From 13-1-40CM-64-14 sp036393975 (GTDB lineage: Bacteria > Sysuimicrobiota > Sysuimicrobiia > Sysuimicrobiales > Kaftiobacteriaceae), in assembly GCA_036393975.1 (NCBI GenBank), contig DASWFZ010000209.1:1-10542 (forward strand): a stretch of DNA of 10,542 bases. The letters are read 5' to 3'. How positions within the stretch are numbered: the first letter of the stretch is position 1; each line of letters begins with the position of its first letter. Shown here one piece after another: positions 1-5,720 of this stretch. The notes under the pieces are model-generated. The model made no database searches. It saw only the letters and a list, made by a program, of their open reading frames with translations, and was not told where the DNA came from. Position numbers and translations under genes: made by a program.

Positions 1-303
1 GCAGGCTCCGGGCAGCCCCGCTATGGACTGCCCGACGCCGTGAGCGAGCCATCGCCCAACACCGCGGAACATCTTGCCAGCGTCTTCACCGAGTTTGCAA
101 CGGGCGTGGAATTGGCCCTCGATCTCATTTTGGTGAAGACCGTGAGCGGCGGCGCGCCGCCTGTCGCGCAGGCGATTGACGACATGCGGTGGGCGGACGT
201 GGCTGGTACCGTCGCCGGCGAAGATACCATCATCGTAATCCCGCGATCTCGCCGCGCCGCGCAAGGGCTTCGGCGTCGCCTTCGGCCCTTGGTGCCCCGC
301 TGA
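1..303 (+). CDS. argR: Arginine repressor ArgR/AhrC, C-terminal part (cut by left edge)
   Basis: The 100 visible residues match the linker and C-terminal arginine-binding, hexamerisation domain of ArgR/AhrC. In order they show the linker strand (RYGLPD, residues 7-12), the first core strand and turn (LILVKTVSGGAPP, 42-54) and the ligand loop (GTVAGEDTIIVI, 69-80). The N-terminal winged-helix DNA-binding domain, about 50 residues, lies outside the window. In the family, arginine binding turns on repression of arginine biosynthesis and, in many bacteria, activation of catabolism. Compared with E. coli ArgR, the Gln106 position is Pro53 and Asp128 is Glu74, while Asp113 (Asp60) and Asp129 (Asp75) are kept, so ligand affinity or specificity may differ. 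The frame is open from base 1 to TGA at 301-303. The next gene starts 71 nt later on the same strand. Family assignment is secure; the effector is inferred. Confidence 0.88.
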   Translation, partial: AGSGQPRYGLPDAVSEPSPNTAEHLASVFTEFATGVELALDLILVKTVSGGAPPVAQAIDDMRWADVAGTVAGEDTIIVIPRSRRAAQGLRRRLRPLVPR

Positions 304-374
304 TCGCTCCGGCGTCCGCCGACGTTCGGCTATGGGACAGCGCGACCGGGCCTCCGTGAGATAGAGGATTGAGG

Positions 375-830
375 ATGCGGGTTAGTGTCACCGTACAGGT
401 GCGACGGCCAGGCATCACCGTGGGACGGCTGCAGCAGGTCGTCCGGCATGTGCTGCGGCGGCACCGTGGCAGGGTCGGGTCAGAGATCGGCGTCGCGCTT
501 GTGTCCGACCGCACCATCCGCACGCTCAACGGGGTGTTTCTTCACCACGACCACCCTACTGACGTCCTCGCTTTTCCCGCTGGCAAACGCAACGGTCCCA
601 CGGCGGCGGGGACAGAACGATACATGGGAGACATCGTGATCTCTGTGGACCGCGCGCGGGCGCAGGCACGAGCGGTGGGCCATCCCGTGGGGACGGAGAT
701 TGCGCTGTTGGCGGTTCACGGGGTCTTGCACCTCTTAGGCTACAATGATCACGGTCCCCGCCAAGCGTCTCGAATGGCGCGCCGCCAGCGGACGCTGCTG
801 GCTGAGGCGGGGATCGAGGTCGCCGGGTAA
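375..830 (+). CDS. ybeY: Endoribonuclease YbeY (16S rRNA maturation factor)
   Basis: YbeY is a zinc-dependent single-strand endoribonuclease involved in 16S rRNA 3'-end maturation and 70S quality control in the cytoplasm. The 151-residue product has the family landmarks: a PTDVLAFP segment (residues 61-68), a GDIVIS strand (85-90), and the metal motif with His115 and His119 in HGVLHLLG. The usual third ligand, His in GYDH, is at the position of Asp125 here, with His126 one residue later (GYNDH), so ligand three is either Asp or a shifted His. The Arg that precedes the PTDVL loop in E. coli (Arg59) appears to be Leu56. I chose ATG at 375 because AGAGG at 363-367 lies 7 nt upstream; an in-frame TTG at 369 has no useful spacing. 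Its stop overlaps the dgkA start (TAATG), so the two are probably translationally coupled. Length is normal for the family. Confidence 0.93.
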   Translation: MRVSVTVQVRRPGITVGRLQQVVRHVLRRHRGRVGSEIGVALVSDRTIRTLNGVFLHHDHPTDVLAFPAGKRNGPTAAGTERYMGDIVISVDRARAQARAVGHPVGTEIALLAVHGVLHLLGYNDHGPRQASRMARRQRTLLAEAGIEVAG

Positions 831-1342
831 TGCACCCTTATCGGTCCAAGTCCTTAGCGCAGGCCCTAGCCTACGCGGCGGAAGGGTTGCGCTACGCTGT
901 GCGCACCCAGCGCACCTTCCGGATCCAGTTGGCCCTCGCTGCGGCCGTCGGCGTTGTGTTGCTCTGGGTGCAGGCTCCCGCGCTGGAGGCGGCGGTTGTG
1001 GTGCTCGCCATGATCGTCGTGCTGGCGGCGGAGCTTCTCAATACCGGGGTCGAGGTCGTCGTCGACCTCTTGGTCGATCGCAACCACCACGTCCTTGCCA
1101 AGGTCGCGAAGGATATTGCCGCCGCGGGCGTCGTCGTCACGGTCGTCGGGGCGGCAGTCATTGGCTTCTTGGTATTGGGACCCCGGGTCGGCGCAGCCAT
1201 CGGGTTAGACGCGCTGACATCGGCTCGCTGGTCTCAGGTGCTGGCCCTCGTGGCCGTCCTCGCCGGCGCGGGGATTCTTGCCCAGTCGCCACGCAGGTCA
1301 CCTGGCGCACGGCCTGGCCCTCCGACACTCCCGCATCGCTAG
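830..1342 (+). CDS. dgkA: Diacylglycerol/undecaprenol kinase family protein (DgkA)
   Basis: DgkA-family kinases are small trimeric inner-membrane enzymes that phosphorylate diacylglycerol or, in Gram-positive-type members, undecaprenol, recycling lipid carrier. The core is clear: an amphipathic N-terminal helix, three hydrophobic helices, and the signature around Glu68, Asn71, Glu75 and Asp79 (AELLNTGVEVVVD), then AKD at 93-95. These match E. coli Glu69, Asn72, Glu76, Asp80 and Lys94-Asp95. In the N-terminal helix the usual Glu (E. coli Glu28, a metal ligand) is Gln27, in RTQRTFRIQ. At 170 residues the protein is 40-50 longer than typical; the surplus is a C-terminal tail with one more hydrophobic segment (about 138-153) and a basic, Pro-rich end. 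Start ATG 830 overlaps the ybeY stop. Undecaprenol is the likelier substrate given the Gram-positive-like sequence, but this is inference. Confidence 0.88.
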   Translation: MHPYRSKSLAQALAYAAEGLRYAVRTQRTFRIQLALAAAVGVVLLWVQAPALEAAVVVLAMIVVLAAELLNTGVEVVVDLLVDRNHHVLAKVAKDIAAAGVVVTVVGAAVIGFLVLGPRVGAAIGLDALTSARWSQVLALVAVLAGAGILAQSPRRSPGARPGPPTLPHR

Positions 1343-1628
1343 TCCGCTGCCGTCTGTGGAGAGTCTCACAGAGGAGCCGGTGTGCGCATGTCGTAACCAA
1401 CTAGGGATCCTGCAGCGTTTCTGTTCCCCTCACACACTTCACTCTCAGTAGACGCGATTAAGGATCGAGAAAACAACACAGAGCGACGCGCGTATGGTTT
1501 TCATGGCCGCCGTGAGTTGCGGCAAAGGGGCCGGATTTCAGTGCCCGCACCCGCCTCCACGCTGGCGGAACGACGGACCCGACCAGATAGAGGAAGCGGA
1601 GCGGTAACCACACAAGGGGGTGAGGATA
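1343..1628 (+). other. Intergenic region upstream of the aap operon
   Basis: These 286 nt hold no convincing gene. Two short stem-loops of similar shape are visible: GCCGC 1506-1510 with GCGGC 1519-1523, and CCGCC 1551-1555 with GGCGG 1564-1568, each with an 8-nt loop. A weaker inverted repeat, TCTGTG 1353-1358 with CACAGA 1367-1372, lies just after dgkA but has no T-run, so I do not call it a terminator. The region must contain the aap promoter unless the operon reads through from dgkA, but I found no -35/-10 pair good enough to report and no ARG-box-like palindrome. Confidence 0.5.
1615..1623 (+). promoter_or_regulatory. Strong Shine-Dalgarno sequence that decides the aapJ start
   Basis: AGGGGGTGA differs by one base from the anti-16S consensus AGGAGGTGA. 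It ends 5 nt before TTG 1629. The in-frame GTG at 1620 lies inside this site, so it is unlikely to be the initiator. Confidence 0.65.
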
Positions 1629-2642
1629 TTGCGGAAAGTCATCATCTACGCGCTAGCAGTAGCGCTGACGGTGGGAACGGTCTCATATTCTGTGCTCGGC
1701 CAGGCCAAGACCCGGGTGGACACGGTTCGGGCCCGCGGCAAACTCATTTGTGGCGTCTCCGGCAGCACGCCGGGGTTTTCCTTCCCCGATCCCGTGTCCG
1801 GCCGGATGGTCGGCTTCGACGCCGATTTCTGCTGGGCGGTGGCGGCATTCCTCGATGTGCCTGACGTCGAGTTCGTCAACCTCACTAGCGCCTCACGGAT
1901 TCCCGCGGTCATCGCGGGATCGGTGGATGTCGTGTTCCGGACGACCACGCAGACGATCAGCCGGGATGATCAGGTCGACTTCGGCCCTGTGACGTTCTTC
2001 GATGGCCAGCGGCTGCTGGTGAAGACCAGCTCGAATATCAGCGGATTGGACGATCTCAACGGCGCGCGGATTTGTGTCCACACCGGGACGACCAGCGAGC
2101 GCAACATCACCGACCAGCTGCGGCAGCGCAACTTCCGCTTCCAGCTGGTGACCTTCGCTGAGGCCAAGCAGGCGTTTGACGGTATGGCCGCCGGTCGGTG
2201 TGATGTGTTTTCGACCGATGCCAGCCAGCTCACCGCGTTCCGGTCGACCGCGCCCACGCCCGCCGACTTCAAGATTGTCGGACGGGAGTTCAGCGACGAG
2301 CCTCTGGCACCGATGTTCTCGCAGGACGACTCCAAGTGGGCGAAGGTCGTCGACTACACCGTGTGGGGAATGATTCTGGCCGAAGAATTGGGCATCAACC
2401 AGTCGGTCACCCGTGATGCCGCCCAGGTGGCAGATCTGTCGAGCAAAGACCCGACTGTCAAGAACCTGCTCGAACTCAAGGGTGGCGCGATCCAGCGCGT
2501 CGTCCGCCTGGTGGGGAACTACGGCGAAGTGTACGACCGCTACTTTGGTCCCCGTCAGAAGACCGCGGTCACGCGCGCGGGCACGCGGAATGATCTCGCC
2601 AAGCGGGGCGGGGCCATGACCAGCCGGCCGTTCCGTAACTAA
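1629..2642 (+). CDS. aapJ: General L-amino acid ABC transporter, substrate-binding protein (AapJ-like)
   Basis: This is an extracytoplasmic solute-binding protein of the polar amino acid family (SBP family 3, AapJ/BztA branch), which captures L-amino acids for the permease encoded next door. The 337-residue product is close to the roughly 340 usual for AapJ. A signal peptide is visible: RK, a hydrophobic core at residues 4-23, and a likely cleavage after GQA (24-26). There is no lipobox Cys. Branch-specific motifs are CGVSGSTPGFS near residue 40, DFDADFCWAV-like GFDADFC, ICVHTGTTSE, and GRCDVFSTDAS; the Cys residues in these places are typical of AapJ and suit a disulfide-forming compartment. 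The C-terminal VGNYGEVYDR and GGAMTSRPFR also match. TTG 1629 was preferred over GTG 1620 because of the ribosome-site spacing. It is the first gene of the operon, the normal place for a binding protein. The exact substrate range cannot be read from sequence. Confidence 0.92.
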   Translation: MRKVIIYALAVALTVGTVSYSVLGQAKTRVDTVRARGKLICGVSGSTPGFSFPDPVSGRMVGFDADFCWAVAAFLDVPDVEFVNLTSASRIPAVIAGSVDVVFRTTTQTISRDDQVDFGPVTFFDGQRLLVKTSSNISGLDDLNGARICVHTGTTSERNITDQLRQRNFRFQLVTFAEAKQAFDGMAAGRCDVFSTDASQLTAFRSTAPTPADFKIVGREFSDEPLAPMFSQDDSKWAKVVDYTVWGMILAEELGINQSVTRDAAQVADLSSKDPTVKNLLELKGGAIQRVVRLVGNYGEVYDRYFGPRQKTAVTRAGTRNDLAKRGGAMTSRPFRN

Positions 2643-2690
2643 GCAGGGACGCGAGTTTCGGTGGCGCGGGCACGGTGTAATCCTTCCTGG

Positions 2691-2712
2691 GCGTGCATTC
2701 GGAAGCGCACGC
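2691..2712 (+). other. Intergenic stem-loop between aapJ and aapQ
   Basis: GCGTGC (2691-2696) pairs perfectly with GCACGC (2707-2712) around a 10-nt loop. No T-run follows, so it is not a classical intrinsic terminator. In other ABC operons a hairpin in this place protects the binding-protein mRNA or limits read-through, giving more binding protein than permease; that role is inferred here. Confidence 0.5.
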
Positions 2713-2746
2713 TCAGGAGGATGGACAGAGAGACCCTGACCGCCTA

Positions 2747-3763
2747 ATGTCTTCCTCGGCCCGTCGAGCCCTCTGGCGGGACGCGCGCATGCAGGCCATC
2801 GGCGCGCAGATCATTGTCGTGCTCGTCGTCGCCCTGGCTCTCTACGGAGCCACTGCTGCGCTGCAGCGCAGCTTGGCCCGCCGGCACATCTCGCTGGATT
2901 GGCGAGTCTTCGGCCAAACCGCGGGGTTTGAACTCAGCGCGCTGCAGTGGACGCTGGACCTCAAGACCTTCCACGTCAAACGTTTCGATCCCACCAGTAC
3001 CAACGCCGAGGCCCTGATCGCCGGGTTATTCAACACGGTGCAGGTGGCGGTCATCGGCATCGTCGCCGCCACAGTGCTCGGCACGCTCGTGGGTATCGCC
3101 CGGCTGTCCCGCAACTGGCTGGTGGGGAAGCTCGCGCTGGGGTATGTCGAGGCGTTGCGCAACACGCCGTTGCTCGTGCAACTGTTCTTCTGGTACTTCG
3201 CGATCTTCTTACAACTGCCTGACGGTTCGCCCGCGCACCCCCCGCTGCAGATGTGGGGAGGAGCCATCATCCTCACCAACTCCGGTCTCGCCGTCGGCGC
3301 CACGTTGGTCCCGCGTTTCGGTCGGCTCATCGCCGAGGGCGGCTATCAACTTACGCCGGAGCTTGTGGCGCTTGTGATTGGGCTCGCCTGCTATACGTCC
3401 GCATTTATCGCCGAAATCGTCCGCGGGGGGATCCAGACTGTATCGCGGGGACAGATGGAGGCGGCGCGCAGTCTCGGGCTGACTTATCGCCAGGGCCTCG
3501 TCCTGGTGGTTCTCCCTCAGGTGGTGCGGGTCATTATCCCGCCGCTGGGAAATCAGTTCCTCAATCTCACGAAGAATAGCAGTCTGGCCCTAGGGATCGG
3601 CTACGCCGAATTGCTCACGGCGGCGAACACCATCAGTAGTCAATCCTTCCGCTCGCTCGAGGTGTTCACGGTGGTGACGCTGATGTACCTCGGGCTGTCG
3701 CTCGCGATCTCCGCCATCCTCAACCTGGTGCGTGCCCGCCTGGCCCTTCCGGGGACGGTCTAG
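2747..3763 (+). CDS. aapQ: General L-amino acid ABC transporter, permease (AapQ-like)
   Basis: This is an inner-membrane permease of the HAAT/polar amino acid ABC family, forming the translocation pore with AapM. The N-terminus has one hydrophobic helix (about residues 20-40) and then the long extracytoplasmic stretch typical of AapQ before the core permease domain, which starts near AGLFNTVQVAVIG. The motif GIARLSRNW is followed by a conserved FFWYF helix. The EAA loop that contacts the ATPase is EAARSLGL at 238-245, followed by VVLPQVVRVIIPP. The start is uncertain. ATG 2747 matches the N-terminus expected for AapQ (338 residues) but lacks a good ribosome site. GTG 2693 would add 18 residues, has no ribosome site and lies inside a stem-loop. 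AGGAGG at 2715-2720 is instead abutted by an out-of-frame ATG. The gene is followed after 3 nt by aapM. Confidence 0.9.
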   Translation: MSSSARRALWRDARMQAIGAQIIVVLVVALALYGATAALQRSLARRHISLDWRVFGQTAGFELSALQWTLDLKTFHVKRFDPTSTNAEALIAGLFNTVQVAVIGIVAATVLGTLVGIARLSRNWLVGKLALGYVEALRNTPLLVQLFFWYFAIFLQLPDGSPAHPPLQMWGGAIILTNSGLAVGATLVPRFGRLIAEGGYQLTPELVALVIGLACYTSAFIAEIVRGGIQTVSRGQMEAARSLGLTYRQGLVLVVLPQVVRVIIPPLGNQFLNLTKNSSLALGIGYAELLTAANTISSQSFRSLEVFTVVTLMYLGLSLAISAILNLVRARLALPGTV

Positions 3764-3766
3764 CTC

Positions 3767-4780
3767 ATGGCCGCCGGTATCCCCGTTCTTGCCCCCGACA
3801 TGCGGCCGACCCCGCGCCAGTGGCTGGAGCGCAACCTGTTTGACGGTGTCTGGAACACCCTGCTGACCGTGGCTCTCGCCCTTGTCCTCGGCGCATTCTT
3901 TGCCGGGGCGACCCGCTGGGTCTTGCAGGCACACTGGGCGGTGATCGTCGCGAACCTGCGGTTTTGGTTGATTGGGTTTCTCCCCGCCGAAGTCGCCTGG
4001 CGCGCGTACTGGGCGGGAGGCCTGGTTGCGATGATGGCGATCCTGACGGCAGTAGGGCAGCGTGCTCGCGTGAGACCGGGAACCCTCGTGGGAGCCTGGG
4101 GCGGGGTGCTGGCCGGAGCCCTGTGGCTTCTCGTTCCTCTCCGACTGGACCACTTGGGCGGGCTGTACCTCACGTTGGTGGTGGCGACCGTGGGGATCGC
4201 GGGGTCGTTTCCCATCGGCGTGTTGGTCGGGATGGGGCGGGTCAGTCGGCTGCCGGTCATTCGGGCGTTGTCCACCCTCTATATCGAGGTGATCCGCGGC
4301 ATCCCGTTTATCACCGTGCTCCTCTGGTTTTCCGTGTTCGTCACCCTGGTCTCCGGCGACGCCCTGAACAAAGTCCAGCGGGCGATGATCGGGATCATCA
4401 TCTTCGCTTCTGCCTACGTGGGCGAGATCGTCCGCGCCGGCATCCAATCCGTGCCCCGAGGGCAGCGCGAAGCGGCGCGCGCCGTGGGACTGTCCCCGTG
4501 GCAGACGATGCGCCTCGTCGTGCTGCCGCAGGCCGTCAAGAACATGATCCCCGCCCTCGTCGGCCAGTTCATCAGTCTGTTCAAGGACACCTCGCTGACA
4601 GTTATCATCGGGCTCACCGAGTTGGTGGGTACCGGCCAGGCGTTGCTCGCGATCACGCAGTACCTGCACGCCGTCCGGGAAGTCTACGTATTCTTGCTCG
4701 TGCTCTACTTCGTGTTCTCCTTCGCCCTGTCGTCCGCCAGCCGTCGCCTCGAGAGGAGACTCGGTGTGGGCGAGCGGTAG
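3767..4780 (+). CDS. aapM: General L-amino acid ABC transporter, permease (AapM-like)
   Basis: This is the second permease subunit of the AapJQMP importer. The 337-residue protein has an N-terminal hydrophobic region with several helices (about 23-130) and then the conserved permease core: GLYLTLVVATVGIAGSFPIG, IEVIRGIPFITVL, and AYVGEIVRAGIQSVPRGQ. The EAA loop is EAARAVGL at 235-242, and the adjoining LPQAVKNMIPALVGQFISLF and KDTSL motif are typical of AapM/BztC. It is shorter than many AapM proteins (about 380), with a reduced segment between the two conserved helices after LLWF. ATG 3767 lies 3 nt after the aapQ stop, so translational coupling is likely. Assignment rests on motif order and operon position. 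Confidence 0.91.
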   Translation: MAAGIPVLAPDMRPTPRQWLERNLFDGVWNTLLTVALALVLGAFFAGATRWVLQAHWAVIVANLRFWLIGFLPAEVAWRAYWAGGLVAMMAILTAVGQRARVRPGTLVGAWGGVLAGALWLLVPLRLDHLGGLYLTLVVATVGIAGSFPIGVLVGMGRVSRLPVIRALSTLYIEVIRGIPFITVLLWFSVFVTLVSGDALNKVQRAMIGIIIFASAYVGEIVRAGIQSVPRGQREAARAVGLSPWQTMRLVVLPQAVKNMIPALVGQFISLFKDTSLTVIIGLTELVGTGQALLAITQYLHAVREVYVFLLVLYFVFSFALSSASRRLERRLGVGER

Positions 4781-4781
4781 G

Positions 4782-4799
4782 GCATCCGCAGACGGATGC
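4782..4799 (+). other. Intergenic stem-loop between aapM and aapP
   Basis: GCATCCG (4782-4788) and CGGATGC (4793-4799) form a perfect 7-bp stem with a CAGA loop, starting 2 nt after the aapM stop. It is followed by TATACT (4801-4806), a good -10-like hexamer without a matching -35, and then by the aapP ribosome site. There is no T-run. A role in mRNA processing or a weak internal promoter is possible; neither is shown. Confidence 0.55.
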
Positions 4800-4827
4800 G
4801 TATACTAAAAGGCGAGGTGGCCATGTG

Positions 4828-5619
4828 ATGGCCGAAGTCGGTGTGAGCCCTCGAGAAAAAGCGACCGCCCCCCCGCGCCAGGGCGAGCCGATCATTGTGA
4901 TGGAGGACGTGCACAAGTGGTTTGGCACGCTGCACGTGTTGCGCGGCATCAGTGTGAGAGTCTGGCCGGGTGAGGTCGTCGTGATCGCCGGGCCGTCGGG
5001 GTCGGGCAAGTCCACGATGATCCGGACCATCAATCGCCTGGAGACCCACGAGCGCGGCCGGATCGTTGTCGATGGGATCGAGCTGACCGATGACGTCCAC
5101 AACATCGACGCGGTGCGCAGCGAAGTGGGGATGGTGTTCCAATCGTTTAATCTGTTCCCGCACCTCACCGCTCTGCAGAACATCAGCCTTGCGCCGATCA
5201 AGGTGCGGCGCTGGCCGCCGGAGAAAGCCGAGCGCATTGCGCGTGATTTGCTCGTGCGCGTCGGGATCCCCGAGAAAGCGCATGTCTACCCGGCCCTGTT
5301 GTCCGGGGGCCAGCAGCAACGCGTAGCGATCGCGCGGGCACTCGCGATGCAGCCGAAGGTGATGCTGTTTGACGAACCGACCTCGGCCCTCGACCCGGAG
5401 ATGATCCAGGAGGTGTTGGATGTCATGCGCGGGCTGGCCGATGCGGGCATGACGATGATCATCGTCACGCACGAGATGGGTTTTGCCCGCGAAGTCGCCG
5501 ATCGGATCCTCTTCATGGACGAGGGCGTGATCGTCGAAGAGGGCGCGCCCGAGCACTTTTTCACGAACGCCACGCACCCACGCACGAAGCAGTTTCTCTC
5601 TAAAATTCTCCGCCAGTAA
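4828..5619 (+). CDS. aapP: General L-amino acid ABC transporter, ATP-binding protein (AapP-like)
   Basis: This is the cytoplasmic ATPase that drives the Aap importer, of the GlnQ/AapP polar amino acid class. All catalytic motifs are intact in the 263-residue product: A-loop aromatic Phe32, Walker A GPSGSGKST (55-63), a Q-loop in VFQSFNLFPH, signature LSGGQQQR (158-165), Walker B VMLFDE (178-183) with catalytic Glu183, the D-loop SALD, and switch His215 in THEMGF. A short charged N-terminal extension of about 20 residues precedes the first strand. I chose ATG 4828 because GAGGTGG (4814-4820) sits 7 nt upstream. An ATG at 4823 is out of frame and is followed at once by TGA. The gene closes the operon. 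I see no hairpin with a T-run after it, so the terminator is unidentified. Confidence 0.95.
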   Translation: MAEVGVSPREKATAPPRQGEPIIVMEDVHKWFGTLHVLRGISVRVWPGEVVVIAGPSGSGKSTMIRTINRLETHERGRIVVDGIELTDDVHNIDAVRSEVGMVFQSFNLFPHLTALQNISLAPIKVRRWPPEKAERIARDLLVRVGIPEKAHVYPALLSGGQQQRVAIARALAMQPKVMLFDEPTSALDPEMIQEVLDVMRGLADAGMTMIIVTHEMGFAREVADRILFMDEGVIVEEGAPEHFFTNATHPRTKQFLSKILRQ

Positions 5620-5676
5620 CCTTTCTCAGCGCTCCGCGTCCTCCCCCGTAGGGCCGCCGTGGTGTCTGCGCCCCCA

Positions 5677-5685
5677 TGGTATAAT
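5677..5685 (+). promoter_or_regulatory. Extended -10 promoter for the CNNM-DUF502-cdd-era unit
   Basis: TGG followed by a perfect TATAAT (5680-5685) gives a consensus extended -10 element (TGnTATAAT), 36 nt before the TTG start at 5721. No -35 match is present at 16-18 nt spacing, as is common for extended -10 promoters. ATAAT (5681-5685) and ATTAT (5693-5697) form a short dyad across the expected start of transcription, a possible operator. Confidence 0.7.
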
Positions 5686-5720
5686 GAGGCGTATTATCGA
5701 AAGGCAGGTGGCTCTTCCCG

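Noticed and set aside
1353..1372. TCTGTG/CACAGA inverted repeat after dgkA as an intrinsic terminator
   Set aside because: The stem is only 6 bp with an 8-nt loop and no T-run follows.
745..1404. Plus-strand frame of 219 codons overlapping ybeY and dgkA
   Set aside because: It is out of frame with two recognised genes; the Gly/Arg-rich product is a typical shadow.
1428..1625. Long-range pairing of CCTCAC (1428-1433) with the aapJ ribosome site GTGAGG (1620-1625)
   Set aside because: Six bases complementary to a Shine-Dalgarno sequence about 190 nt away are expected by chance.
1517..1864. Plus-strand frame of 115 codons in the gap before aapJ
   Set aside because: Its second half is a shadow of aapJ, it has no ribosome site, and the peptide has no recognisable features.
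3590..4669. Long minus-strand open frame of 359 codons across aapQ and aapM
   Set aside because: It is antisense to two clear permease genes. Its product is rich in His, Asp, Gln, Arg and Pro with no domain, as expected of a GC-rich shadow frame.
5620..5676. Rho-independent terminator after aapP
   Set aside because: Only weak GC pairing (GGGC 5651-5654 with GCCC 5670-5673) and no T-run are present.
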